Part shown: positions 36,153 through 48,271 of the stretch, one piece after another
How the letters are laid out: each line of letters starts with the position of its first letter
How positions within the stretch are numbered: position 1 is the first letter of the stretch
Assembly: GCA_014218235.1 (NCBI GenBank)
Contig: CM024766.1
Coordinates: 53,739,545 to 53,803,544 of the forward strand
Direction of reading: 5' to 3'
Origin: Colocasia esculenta
Lineage: Eukaryota > Streptophyta > Magnoliopsida > Alismatales > Araceae
Length of the DNA: 64,000 nucleotides
Program-made: the position numbers and the translations under genes
Notes under the pieces: generated by a model
The model's database searches: none
What the model was told of the DNA's origin: nothing
The model's input: the letters and a program-made list of their open reading frames with translations, nothing else

Positions 36153-37455
36153 TGAAAGGTGGTGGAATCACCTAAGATAGTAATCTAGAAGGGGGGTGAA
36201 TAGATTACTACCAATTAGAAATCACTATGACCTTTCTTTTAATGATAACACTGACTTGTTGAAACCTCAAACAGATTTGTATGGAATTTGGACTACGATG
36301 TGTGTGCTAGTTGTGAGTAGAATAACAAACAATCTATCTAGCGTGTGAGTAATCAACGCGCCTACCAAACATCTATTGTGAAGATGTTCAAACCACAGGA
36401 CACGAAGATTTAAGGTGGTTTGGAGTACACAACTTGTGTATCCTACGTCCACCGTCCACATACACACGCAGAAACAACTGCTTATGAGCGAGTTCAACTC
36501 TACAACCCACACACACACACGTTGTCTGATGCAAACACGCAATCAAGACAACAAACCACATGAAACAAGCAAAGGATCTTGAGTCACAACCACACACACA
36601 GATATGTGAAAGATATGAAAGGACAAGAGTTCTGAGATGAAGAAACAAATCCAGATGAAGAACTCTTGTCACTGTCGTCTAGAGGAACTCCAAGCTTCAA
36701 CTTGATGACTCTCAGATGATGGAGAGCTTGAACCACGGACAAACCAACTTCAACTCCATTCAGAAGATGAATCTTCTTGTCTCTGGACGGAGGGTTGAAG
36801 CAGAGCAGCAGGGAGAAGCTTTCTTTCTTGGGTTTTACTTAGGGTTTTGGTATGGTGGCTTCTCTGTGCGAAAATAGCTCCATATGACCTTTATATATGG
36901 GTGTCCAAACATGGAGAGTCGTGCTTAAAGGGATCACCCAAATATAGATCATATCCTGACCATCAGATCTGACTTTCTCTTCGTCTGTCGACAGGCACTC
37001 AATAGATGTCGACAGCTACTGCTCAATTCTGGTTTCCAGAACCATGGTTGTGCTGGAAAACTGGATCTGTCGACAGGCGATTTGCTGTTGTCGACAGGCC
37101 ATCTGCATCTGTCGACAGGGGGGCTTCAGCTATCGACAGCTACTGTTCCAATTGAGCTTCCAGTAGCTTGTTTTGTCCTAGATGGTCTATCTGTCGATAG
37201 GCTTCTTCTTGGCTGTCGACAGGTGTGTACTTGGAGGCTTTTACAAAGTTTTTTGCACTTGACATTGAGTGCTTTCTTGCATACATTCACACCTACATAA
37301 AAACATTCTAAGTGAGATACAATGAATACATAGGTGTCATATTTGCACTTGCATATGTCATTCACGTCTTTATCAATTTGACATTTTACAAACATCAATT
37401 GCAACATCCAATGAATTCACATCATCAAAAACATTTAAACCATGAGAACCCAACA
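36153..37455 (-). repeat. Copia-1 5' LTR
   Basis: 1303 bp, TG...CA, matching the 3' LTR at 13111-14424. It carries the same CTGTCGACAG array at 36985-37222. Its outer end joins copia-2 LTR sequence at 37456. Confidence 0.95.
36985..37222. repeat. Palindrome array CTGTCGACAG in copia-1 5' LTR
   Basis: Counterpart of 13950-14187, with the same order and spacing. Some sites carry different one-base changes (ctatcgacag, ctgtcgatag), so the two arrays have mutated independently since insertion. Confidence 0.9.
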
Positions 37456-39311
37456 ATGGGATTCTAAAATTTCGTTTAATGAAAAACCTGTCAACAAAAG
37501 TGCTTAACGGAAAAGCACTGAGATCGATGGTTAGTGTTAGAGATAATGAAGATAAACACACAAAGAAACAATCACACAACACAGAGGATTTTTTTCCTGG
37601 TTCGGACATCCTATCCCAAGGAGTCCTACGTCCAGTCCCCAAGCAACAACTTGGGATTTCACTAACCAAGGGTACTGTCTCCCTTAAGGATCCTTACACA
37701 TCCAGCCACAGTTGGCCTTCTCTTCTAACCCCGAAGAGGTACAAAACCACCCTGATACACAGGTCTTCCTTCCTCAATGAAGGGAATGCATAAACACCTA
37801 TTTCAAACAGGTCTTCTCTTCACAACCCGAAGAGGAACTTCACAACAGATGTGAATAAAAGCGAATGGCCCCTAGACCAAGCTTACAATAAATGCTTGAT
37901 TTGAGGCAAAGTTTGAGAGAGAAAGATTTTCACTAGATGAAATCTCTCAGAACTACAAAGGCTCTCCAAAGCTAAGCAAATGAACACAGAGAGCTAAGAG
38001 CTATAGAAGATTATGGAGTGAGCTTTAGGGCTCTTGTTTCTGATGCTCGCAAGTTGTGGTTGTTCTCTGAAGCTTGAGGTGCAAAAGTTCTTCTTCATGG
38101 AGACATCAGTCTTCTATATATCTTCTCTTGAAATATAGCTGTTGAATTGACAGTTGTCTCTATGATAGACGCACGTTAGACAGCATGGTCCGAGGTGTAA
38201 GACAGGTAAGCTTGCAGCCAATTAATGCTCTGGAGTCATGCACAAAGAGAAGATTCATCCAGATATTCTTCAGCTTCTGGTTGTCCAACATTGTAGATAT
38301 GATATTGGCAAATACCTGCACAAATAAATGTCAAAGCACAAACAGCTAGACTGTCTCTATGCTTGTCGTCAACGTGAAACCATGCAGTAAGACATACACT
38401 AAAATAGAAAATGCCATTCTGCTATCCTGAAAAGTGTTTACTATAGAAACATAGGAATAGAAGGCACCCAGATATGCAACGTGCAGAGAAGTGTACAATC
38501 TCATTAAATGCAAGGATATTAGTGATGCACGCGGGAAGACTTTGACCTTCACAGATTATTGAAAATATTTGAATATCATGTATGAAATCGTTGTAATCCA
38601 GAAGTCGTTATGACAAGAAATAGTTGTACAACTATGAAATTGTTGTTTATGCAAATCGTTGTACAAGAGAAAGTAATCGTGTACAGATATAAGCAAATCG
38701 TTGAACAGATATAAGCAAATCGTTCTATAAACAAAGCAATCGATGTTGCCACGAATCGTTGTTTGAGCAAATCGTTCTATCGTAAAGGTAAATCGTGTAG
38801 TTATCAAATCGTTGTTTTCACTTATCGAATCGTTACACAATCAATCGTTGTTTTCTCTTATGAAATCGTTATAAGAGTCAGTCATTATTTTCACTTATGA
38901 AATCGATATGACACAAATCGTTGTTTTTCTCTTATGAAATCGTTATAAGAGTCAAATCGTTGTTTTTACTTATGAAATTGATATGATACCGAAATCATTG
39001 TTACACTTACAAATCGTTGTGAGACCAAAATCGTTGTTTCACTTACAAAATCGTTGTGAGACCAAAATTGTTGTTTCACTTAACGAATCGTTATGAGACC
39101 GAAATCGATGTTTCACTTAACAAATCGTTGTACTTAGAAGAAATGCATGCTCTAAACTTTGAATGATACAGTGTAAGAATTACTTACAGATTTGGCTTGA
39201 CTTATTCTCTGTGGATGAACTTCATAAAAGATTGTTAGAAAATAATTGTAGGGTTTTTAATCACTAAAATTGTATATATAAAATAAAGTATATGGGGAGG
39301 ACTGATCATCA
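37456..39311 (-). repeat. Copia-2 3' LTR, remaining part
   Basis: Resumes with atgggattctaaaatttcg and ends gactgatcatca. It aligns with 48311-50159. It contains the AAATCGTTGT array at about 38583-39130. The PPT follows directly. Confidence 0.93.
38583..39130. repeat. Short direct-repeat array, AAATCGTTGT type, copia-2 3' LTR
   Basis: More than twenty copies of aaatcgttgt and close variants (aaatcgttat, aaatcgatat, aaattgttgt) alternating with tttcacttatg, spaced about 15-30 bp. The same array is at 49445-49980. Confidence 0.9.
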
Positions 39312-39327
39312 ATCTCCCCCTTTTTGG
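39312..39327 (-). promoter_or_regulatory. Copia-2 polypurine tract
   Basis: The minus strand reads CCAAAAAGGGGGAGAT directly before TGATGATCAG, the LTR start. Confidence 0.85.
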
Positions 39328-39699
39328 TGATGACAAAAATAACATGTAATGTGCTGAAATAACTTAAATAAATTTTCTAAATAGGGATTAAAGTTTGTAG
39401 ATAGTATTTCAGAATGTTTTATTTCTCCCCATTTTTTTTTCATTTAAGCAAAAAGAAACGAAAGTAAACAAAGAAAGAAGAGAAGAAAGATAATGGGAGT
39501 CAGAAGAAACACTATATTACATTACTGGGGGGGTAAGAGAGATGTAGGAAGCAGGAGATAAGAAAGTGGCATGGCGAGTAATGATCGCCAAGCCTTGCGT
39601 TCCTGCTCTTCAAATATTGTTGAAAAGCTCCATAAACCTAGAGTAGGAAGGTCCCATAACAAGAGCCATCCTCTGGATGTGCAGTTGCCTTTGAGCTTC

Positions 39700-42600
39700 T
39701 ACGAAAGTGCCATATTCATCACTGCTAAGAGAAAAAGGTAGTAGGTAGAGGTGCCAAAACTAGCATGCTGGAGGAACTGATCAACTGAAATTGGATAGAA
39801 AATCTGATTTGCCTTCAGTTCCTTTTTCATAGCCACATACACCTTGTATCTCTCACCCATGTGGTAAAGGGTCTTGAACAAGGAATGGAGTTCAGATCGA
39901 GGAATTCTTCACCAAGAGAGGAGGTTTATTAGCTCTGTCTTGAGAGGAGTTGAAATTCACAGCTGCCGAGCAGAAAGTGGTAATGCCTTTCCCAGTCAGC
40001 TGTAGACAGCCGCTCACACTCGGACAACAGAGGGGCAAGAACATCTGATTTGATGTGGCCCTGATGATATTTCTCGAACAGGAAATAGTGGAATGCAAGC
40101 AAATTACCTTTCTGAACAGAAATTCAGCCCATGACTTTGGAAAATCTTTCAAAATGATGACCGACATCAGAGTCCATGACTAAGAGTGAAGTGGAGTAGG
40201 AACCACATCTGGCATCTTCAATGTGGCGAATCCACTTGAATGGAGGTGGAATGAGTAGTATCTGAACTGAGGAGAGAAATAGCTTGCCGGATTGGCCAAG
40301 CTGAACCTCTGACAGATTATGGAGATATCTGTAATCGTTAAACATCTGGAAATAGCAGATAAGCTTGATCTCCTTCTGAACAAACGGACCCCAGGTATTC
40401 TTGTGATGAATCACAAACCACTCAGAGAGAGTGAGTGGAGGATCCTGGGGTGGGAATCGATCAGATCTGGCAAGTATGAATTTCTTATAGAGAGACTAAT
40501 GGGCCCGAGCCCACTGATCTTCATTTTTAGCCTCGGTCATGGAGAAATTTTTTGACTGTTCAGCTTTGGAAAGAGGAGAGAGGGGAAGAACAACATTTAG
40601 ATGTTCAGTGAGGTTGAGATGGGGAAGTCCAAAAATAGTGGCAAATGTACATTTTTGAAGGAATTCACAATAAAGAGACCTCCTTCGATTTTCAACAGTG
40701 AGGAAAACCAAAGAGGTGGAAAACGAGGCTCAGAAGAAATAGCAAGGTTGGAAAATATTTTTCTCTTTTTAGGAACATGGCTGGAAGAGCCTATCCTATG
40801 AATGTGAGTGCCAACAGATAGGACTAAGTGAAGTATGGCTACTTCAAACTCATCTTTGATGTTCTGTATAGATGGACCTTCAAGTTGGGCACCCTTAGGA
40901 ATGATGGTAACAAAAGAGGAGGAGTGAAGGATGAAGGAAAGAATAAGAAGTAGAAGGAGGTGGTACAGATGGTTCAACTGATAAGTGACCAGAAGATGAG
41001 GCTCCAGTGGAGGAGGATGATGCTGGAGGTGCCTCAGAAGGAGGAGGAGGAATAAATGTGGAGGAAGCAGGAGAAGAGGAGGATGTGGTAGGAAATGGCG
41101 TAGGTGAGGAAATGTTTTTAGGAAGAGGTTGTTTGAAGGTGGCAGCAGCTGGAGGAGCAGTGGTAGATGAAGGTGGAGAAAGAGGGGCTGGAGTCTGAAG
41201 AGGAGAAGAAGGTGGCTCTTGGGGCACAACCTTTTCTACAGTCTTTTCAGCTCTTACTTGCTCATCTTGAGATTCCACTGGCCCGGATGGCCCTGATTCA
41301 TCCATAACTGGCCCTGGTGGCCCTGCCTGCTCAACGGATGGCCCCGGTGGCTGGACTATTGCTTCTTCTTCATTCCTTGGCCCTGGTGGCCGAACTTCTT
41401 CTTCAGGCACTGCAAGAGTGGGAGCAGGAGGGACAGGAGTGGAAACTTGTGCCCTCACTAAATCTAAAAGATTTGATATCATTTGCTTCATGCTCATCAT
41501 CTCATTCTTCATTCCTCGCAGTACTGCCTTCATCATTGACATTTCCTTCACTCCAGTGCTCTGACTAATGAAAATTGATGAAATATCAGATTGAACAGAG
41601 CAAAGTATCTGACCTTGTGCATCTAATATTTCAATTACTGGCTTCAAGTGCACATGGATCTTCTTCTTTCTTGACCTCCAGTCTGCCTTCCTTGTAAGTA
41701 ATGGAATTGTAGTAGCTACACATTTGCCTTTATCACTGATGCCAACAACTGCTCCACATTATCAACATGACCTTCATCTTCATCTGAGGTGCTCTTCACA
41801 CACCTTCTTGGAACTGATCAACATAGGGGCTAGCCGCGGGCTCCCCTTGAACATCTGCTGCCATCTCAGCCACATGCTCCCCCTGAGTAGGAGCATCCTC
41901 CATCTGAACATCACTGTGGCCTGGTGCCACAACTTCCGGAACAACTTCTTCCTGAAGAACATTCAATCTACTTCTGCAGGAACCTTGAAGGATTTCTTTA
42001 TGGATTTCTTCCTGCTCCCCCTGAATACTGGCGACAGTTTCCAATAATTCTTCAAGTATAGAGGAATAACTGTCGTGGGGGTATCAACCTATGATGATTG
42101 CCCAACGGGCTCAATGAGTTATGGAGATTTCTTCTTCATTCTTCTTGGACTAGCCACTGGTTCTTTTGGCCTAACTGCTGCTGCTGCCTCTTCTTGAACT
42201 GCTGGGGCTGCTGGAACCTCTACAATAGGGTCTTCAACCCTCACTTCTGCCCTGCTCTCTCTGCTTCTAGAACAGGAACTTCCTGAGCTTCTCCAATAAT
42301 GGCCTCACCTTCAGCGACTGAAGTCTTGTCCAAACTCCGGCTACAAGAGAAAAGCCACTCTTTTTCAGATTTCTACTTCTGATGGCCTGGCCCATCTTCT
42401 CCGAACTTCACCATTCAAATCTATGTTGTAACAATGGAAATCTTTGTCAGCAGGTGAGCATATAGTAGAGAACGTTCAACTTATTTTTCTTATCCCAAAT
42501 CATTGCAGTTGCAAATTTCATCCTCTCAATAATCACCTCTGCCATATTGATATCTTGTTCTGAATCGCCCAACATCATATCCGAGTCTGCTTTAGGGCAA

Positions 42601-43052
42601 GTGGAGAAAGTAGCACTTCTGGGCACTAGGATCTGAAAAACTATGAAGTGCAAAATCCGGTTGAAGGCATCCAACTGGTTGATGTCGATTTTACCATCCT
42701 TCATCTTATATTCAGTACTGCTAATTCCTAAACCCTTGACTTGAATGTCAACACTGTCTACCCCACTGCGACCACTGGTAGACACTCCAAACAGACTCTC
42801 CAACAGATCATATACCCCACTTGAATGTCAACACTGTCTACCTTTGACTGAGGAGGTAAGGGACCCGTCCTCTTCGGATTTCAAACAGATATAAAAAGCT
42901 TTTACCAAGTCTGGATAGCTTGCCTCTAAGATAGTCACCATTTTTGTTCCATTTCATTCTCTGCATTGCTGCTGCCACACTGTGCATCCCGTTTTCTTCT
43001 CCAAATCAGCCACATCTACTGCCTTGTTGCCGCAGAGCTTCGTCTTCACCAT
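39700..43052 (-). pseudogene. Copia-2 envelope-like gene
   Basis: Likely start ATG at 43052, leading into a conserved N-terminal block; a downstream block reads SLFGVSTSGRSGVDSVD and KDGKIDINQLDAFNRILHF near 42700. The middle (about 40895-41650) is rich in Pro-Gly-Pro repeats (RPPGPRNEEE, VQPPGPSVEQAGPPGP), after a helical part. Further conserved pieces (TWGPFVQKEIKLICYFQ) lie near 40380. The order of blocks and the position after RNase H mark the putative plant transposon/envelope-like protein of Sireviruses. Several stops, frameshifts and a short duplication near 42740/42820 (ttgaatgtcaacactgtcta) break it. Pieces appear rearranged or inserted, so the exact coding path is not resolved. Confidence 0.65.
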
Positions 43053-43539
43053 TGCAAATCTCTCCTGCTACTCTGCTGTGAGGAACGCAACGCCGTAGCC
43101 ACCAACAGTGCCGGAAACCCTAGAAACCGCCATGGAATGGAACAAAGAGAGGTTCTGGAGGATCGTGGAAGGAGTAGAACAGAAGCCCTCAAGAGATTTT
43201 GGCGCGAACAGAGGGATTCTTTTGAAATCACACAGAGAGGATGCCGGAATCGAGGGTTTATCGTTCCAGGCGAGTCGAAAGAGAGAGAGGAAGGTTGAAT
43301 CAGTATGGCATAGATTACGGGATTAAAAGTGAAAGATAAAGTTGCTTTGAAAGGACACCGCAATAAATGCCGAAACGACAAAAGTGGAGACGATTTCGCA
43401 ATAGATAGGCCTTTTAAAATAATGAACCGTCAAAGCAATTTATGACACAAGCTATAAAGGAAATTTTCTTAATTCCAGGGGAGAGAATAATCATTATTCT
43501 GAAAGATTTATTATTTTAATCACACGTAGAAAAATCTAT

Positions 43540-45110
43540 TACAAATTACACATGCCTAATTCCCTTCTAAGAGATGTAAATCTCTCTTCAAGTAAAGCTT
43601 TTGTAAAGATGTCTGCCAACTGATTCAACGTATCCATAAAAGAAATGTTTATATTTCCATAGATACATGATCTCCAATAAAATTATATCTAACCTTATAT
43701 GCTTTGTCCTGGGGTGCTGAACTGGATTTTTGGTGAGATTTATTACACTGGTGTTGTGCACAGCAATGGAATGGTCTTGATGTGCAGTCCATAATCCTCA
43801 AGTTGCTGTTTTATCCATAGTAGTTGAGTGCAATAGCTTCCAGCAGCTACGTACTCAGCTTCAGCTTTGATAGTGCTACTGATTTTGTTTCTTTGAGGAC
43901 CATGAAATCAAGCAGCATCCTGCAAGAAATTGACAACTTCCACTGGTACTTTTTCTATCTACCTTGCATCCAGCATAGTCAGCATCAGAATATCCTACTA
44001 AACTAATTCGCATGATTTTTGATACATAAACCTAGATCATGAGTTCTAGCTAGATATCTAAAAATCCTTTTAACAGAAATTAAATGAGATTCTTTAGGAT
44101 CAGCCTGATCTTGCACACATGCATACACTAAATAGAATATCAGGTCGACTAAAGTTAAGTAAAGTAATGATCCTATCATACCTCTGTAAAGTTTTTGATC
44201 TACTTTCTTACCATCTTTATCACTGTCTAACCTTGTAGATGATGCTCATTGGTGTGGACAGTGGCTTTGCATTGTGAATCCAAATTTCTTTAATAATTCC
44301 TTAGTGTATTTCGCTTGGCAAATGTGTGTGCCTTCTTTGCCTTGCTTGATTTGAAGTCCAAGGAAATAATTGAGTTCCCCTATCATGATCATTTCGAATT
44401 CTCCCTGCATAAGCTTTTCAAAGTACTTGCATAAAGATTCATCAGTAGATCCGAATATTATATCATCCACATAGATTTGCACAAGCAATATATTTTTGAT
44501 TTTTGACTTAATAAATAAAGTGCTATCTACCTGTCCTCTGATAAAACCATGGTTTAATAAAAATACACTAAGCCTTTCATACCATGCTCTAAGTGCTTGT
44601 TTTAAACTATATAGTGCTTTATGCAATTTAAAAACATGATTTGGAAATTCTACATCATCAAAACCAGGAGGTTGTTCTACATAGACTTCCTCCTTTATAT
44701 AGCCATTTTAAAATACATATTTTACATCCATTTGAAAAAGTTTTAAATCTAATGTGGATGCATATGTAAGTAAAATCTGAATCGCCTCTAGTCTGGCCAC
44801 TGGTGCATAGGTTTCATCGAAATCTATGCCTTCCTCTTGGGAATAGCCTTGAGCAACCAGTCTAGCCTTGTTTCTAGTGATAACACCAGCTTCATCCAAT
44901 TTGTTCATGAACACCCATTTGGTGCCAATCACAGGATGACCTGATGGTCTCGGAACAAGGGACCAAACTTGGTTTCTCTTGAACTGATTAAGTTCATCTT
45001 GCATGGCTATAATCCAAGATTTATCAGACAATGCTTCATTGACTGTCTTAGGCTCGATTTGAGATACAAAGCTAAATATCATATGGAAAAACATTACCTC
45101 TAGTTCTTAC
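43540..45110 (-). pseudogene. Copia-2 reverse transcriptase and RNase H
   Basis: RT: VNEALSDKSWIIAMQDEL, GTKWVFMNKLDEAG, ARLVAQGYSQEEGIDFDET at 44708-45094, then the catalytic VQIYVDDIIFGS and LMQGEFEMIMIGELNYFLG at 44246-44626. RNase H is decayed at 43540-44240 but still shows the DADYAGCK and KSTSG blocks. RT is broken near 44700 after LFQMDVK. The motif set follows the Sirevirus pattern. Confidence 0.9.
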
Positions 45111-45306
45111 CCCACCGATGGATCTCCAATGATGTTGTCTCTTGGATGATCCTTCTTGTATCTCCATTCCTTTGAAAGATCATCATGTACAATTCCTTTT
45201 GTTGTAGTTCTTCCAAGGGTGGATCTTCATTATCCTTGATAGATGTATCCTTCAGTTTCTTGGATAATTTTTTTTTGCATCATCATCATCACTATCTACT
45301 TCTTTC

Positions 45307-46370
45307 TCAAGGAAGGGATTCATCAAAAATAACATGAACTGTTTGCTCAATTAATAAACTTTGTTTATTAAAGACCATATAATCTTTAGGTTTAGAAGCA
45401 TACCCCATGAATATTCCTTCATCAGATTTGGAATCTAACTTACCAATATCTCTCTTACCATTATTGGAGAAGCAAGGGCATCCGAACGTCCTGAAGTGAC
45501 TGATCTTGGGCTTCTTTTGCTTGTAAAGATCATATGCCGTCTTCTTCAGGATTGGCCTGATCATCACTCTATTTATTATGTAACATGTTGTGTTGATTGC
45601 TTCAGCCTAGAAATATCTAGGAAGATTGTATTCTGATAACATGGTTCTAGCCATATCCAATAATGTTCTATTCTTCCTCTCAGCTACTCCATTCTACTGT
45701 GGTGTCCTTGGTGCTAAGAAATTATGCTCAATTCCTTGATCATCACAGAATTCTGCAAATTTTTCATTTTGAAATTCTCCTCCATGATCTGATCGAATAC
45801 TTATTATACTGAACTTCTTGTCCTTATGAACTTTCTTACTGAACTTAACAAAGCTATCAAAGGTGTCATCTTTATGCTCCAAAAATGATACCCATGAAAA
45901 TCTTGAATAATCATCTACTATTATGAATCCAAAATTCTTTCCTCAAAGGTTGGTGGTTCTCATCGGCCCAAACAAATCCATATGCAGTAACTCTAATGTT
46001 TTGGAGGTGGTTACCACTGACTTTGATTTGAAAGATGACTTTGCATGCTTCCCTTTTGCACAAGGTTCACACACACCTTCTATCCTTGAGCTTATTTTGG
46101 GCAAACGTTCCACTAGATTTCGCTTCACCAATTTTCTAATTCCATCCAAACTGCAGTGACTCAATCTCTTGTGCCATAGTTCAGCTGATTGCTCTTTATT
46201 TGCTGCAAGGCATACATCCTGATCCTTCAGCTCTTCTAGATGAAGCACATATAAACTCTTTTCTCTGCAGGCTTCGAACACTGTTACACCATCTTTCATA
46301 ATTGTGCACTTAGACTCTTGAAACCTGATTTGGTGACCCTTGTCACACAGCTGGCTGATACTTATCAATT
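45307..46370 (-). pseudogene. Copia-2 integrase
   Basis: Zinc-binding region ELWHKRLSHCSLDGI and CEPCAKGKH; core residues in LLHMDLFGPM and ISIRSDHGGEFQN. A TAG at 45694 replaces the glutamine before the catalytic-glutamate motif. The C-terminal part (ILKKTAYDLYKQKKP, FRTFGCPCF, EGIFMGYAS) is at 45307-45567. It would insert the DNA copy into the genome. Confidence 0.9.
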
Positions 46371-46640
46371 GTGCTTGAGACCTTTAACGCATACACATCT
46401 TCTATGAGAATTCTTCCTTGGCTACCAACTGTCCACAACCGATCACTGTACCCTTTCCATTGTCACCGTAAGTCCCTATGCCTTCTTCATCTTTGATGTG
46501 TGAGAATAGCTTTTTGTTGCCTGACATGTGCCTTGAGCACCCTGTTTTAGTATGTCCTAATTTATTACAATGACTACAACAAGATATTCTACCTACTTTT
46601 TCAGTTGGAATGTACTTAAGGTTAGATTATATTCAGTATT
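46371..46640 (-). pseudogene. Copia-2 gag knuckle fused to protease remnant
   Basis: On the minus strand one open frame runs from KYIPTEKVGRISCCSHC through NKLGHTKTGCSRHMSGNKK into KDEEGIGTYGDNGKG and VIGCGQLVAKEEF. The first part is the second gag zinc knuckle. From GCSRHM on it is the protease, but the preceding WYLDS, which carries the catalytic aspartate, is missing. The deletion is in frame, and the protease cysteine now completes a CX2CX4HX4C knuckle. The catalytic residue is lost, so this segment cannot be an active protease. Confidence 0.75.
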
Positions 46641-47022
46641 TTGTTCAGCTACAAATTTTGGCGTTGGATAAATTTTAGGGTGGACTACTATTTCTCATTA
46701 TCTGGTGGAGTATTCCTAAGCCATGTTCTTCTTGCCTGATCTTCTAGCTCCTTTAGTATTAAAGTTGATTTACCATTGTAAACTTTTCAATTGTATTAGT
46801 TAAATATTCATTTTTCATAGGTAGTGTGTCAACTTCCTTTTTAAGTTCATTAAAGTTTCATGTTTTTCCAGATTTGTTATTTGTTCAGTTTAGTTTTTAG
46901 GTCTTGGCATAACAATTCATTTCTTCTTTTCAGTTCGGAGATTTATTTTTCTAACTCCTCGATTTCAGATTTTAGATCTGAGTTTGTGACTTCTAAGCAT
47001 GCATGACTTTTCTTGGTGGTTT

Positions 47023-48208
47023 TTAATAATTTGCACACATCTTTATATTTACTATATAATTGAAAGCTTCTTCTAAACTATCAGAATCTGAATCATTGCA
47101 TGAACTAAAGGATGAGTCAGAAGTTACCTTTTCCTCTAGGTTTTCCATGAAGGCCAGGTTGGCCTTTTCTTCTTCTTCTTCGCTGGAGCTTGACTCACTG
47201 TCTGAGTCACTGTCGTTGCTCCATGTAGCTGCCATGGCTTTCTTTTTGTACCTTTTGAATTTCTTCGAGCTGTCCTTCTTTCTGAACTCAGTCTTTTTCA
47301 GCTTTGGACACTTAGCCTTGATGTGTCTAGGCTTCTTACATTCATAACATATGGGTTCAGCTTTCTTTGTATCCTTGACTTCGGGTTTCTTGAAGTCTTT
47401 TCCTTTCTTGAAATATCTCCTTCCAGGTGGTTTTTTTTTTTTGGCCAATATACGCTGCAATCTTCTGGATAGGAATGCTTCCTCATCTTCACTGCTTCCA
47501 GTGCTTTTATCACCATCTGTTTCATCACCAGATGTGTCTTCTACAGCCTTGAGAGCATTGCTGTGTTTCTTTCTGCTGGAGGACTCTCCAAGCCTTTCCA
47601 TGTTTATTTCGTGCGCCATTACGACCCAATAAGCTTTTCTAGTGACATTCGTCTTAAATCATTTGCTTCTTCTATGGCTGTCACCTTTGGAGTCCAAGAG
47701 CTCGTAGGGATTTAATATTTTCTTACCATGTCACCCATGTCATAGTTCTTTCTAGACCAACCAAACCATTGGTGATATCCGTGAATCTGCTGTACATTTG
47801 TGTGATTGATTCTCCTGGTTGCATTTGAAATCTCTCATACTGAGCTACCAGGATATCTATATCTTGTTTCTTGACTTTGTTTGTTCCTTCATATGTGATT
47901 CTGAGTGTCTCCCACATTTCCATCGCTGATTTGCATGCTAAATTCTATTGAACTCTTTCTTACTAAGAGCACAACATAATATACTCTTAGCTTTTGCAGT
48001 TTAGAGAGATCTTCTTCTATCATCATTTGTCCAATTTTCTCTGTGGTTTAGAACTACTAGATCTCCTTCTTCTATGATGGGACCAAAGTTGAAAATCGAG
48101 ACCTTGTAGGAAGAACTCCATTTTGGTCTTCCAATAGTTGTAATCTTCTCCATCGAATAGAGGGGGTCGGTTAACTGACTGACCTTCTACATACCCTAGA
48201 GCTGCCAT
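47023..48208 (-). pseudogene. Copia-2 gag
   Basis: Start ATG at 48208. N-terminal DUF4219-like block NRPPLFDGEDYNYWKTKM, then a UBN2-like block (MEMWETLRITYEGTNKVK, YSRFTDITNGL) at 47723-47923, separated by frame changes. A long frame at 47023-47619 holds a basic region, the CCHC knuckle CYECKKPRHIKAKC, and a serine/glutamate-rich tail. This is the large gag usual for Sirevirus-like elements. Confidence 0.88.
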
Positions 48209-48256
48209 TTATCTTTTGCCATTCAGATCGTGAAATCTTCTTTGTTGAAGAGACTT

Positions 48257-48270
48257 GGCTCTGATACCAC
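48257..48270 (-). promoter_or_regulatory. Copia-2 primer-binding site
   Basis: The minus strand reads TGGTATCAGAGCC next to the LTR end, complementary to initiator tRNA-Met. Confidence 0.92.
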
Positions 48271-48271
48271 T

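Larger units (their letters stand above)
13111..37455 (-). mobile_element. Copia-1: Sirevirus-like Ty1/copia element inside the copia-2 LTR
   Basis: LTRs at 13111-14424 and 36153-37455 (tgaaaggtgg...cccaaca) are nearly identical at the positions compared. On the minus strand the order is PBS (36139-36150), gag with two CCHC knuckles, protease, integrase, RT, RNase H, an envelope-like gene and PPT (14425-14437). A Tekay gypsy element (14985-27774) is inserted in the envelope-like gene. The target site is preserved undisturbed in the other copia-2 LTR (gtgaatgggattc near 48308). The junctions here are gaatgg on the left and atggga on the right, so at least atgg was duplicated. Coding regions are heavily decayed. 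Confidence 0.93.

Noticed and set aside
38583..39130. CRISPR-like array of short direct repeats
   Set aside because: Repeats are short and variable, spacers are not unique, the array lies inside an LTR, and the window is plant DNA.
41007..41568. Plus-strand glycine/glutamate-rich frames
   Set aside because: They are the complement of the Pro-Gly-rich part of the copia-2 envelope-like gene.
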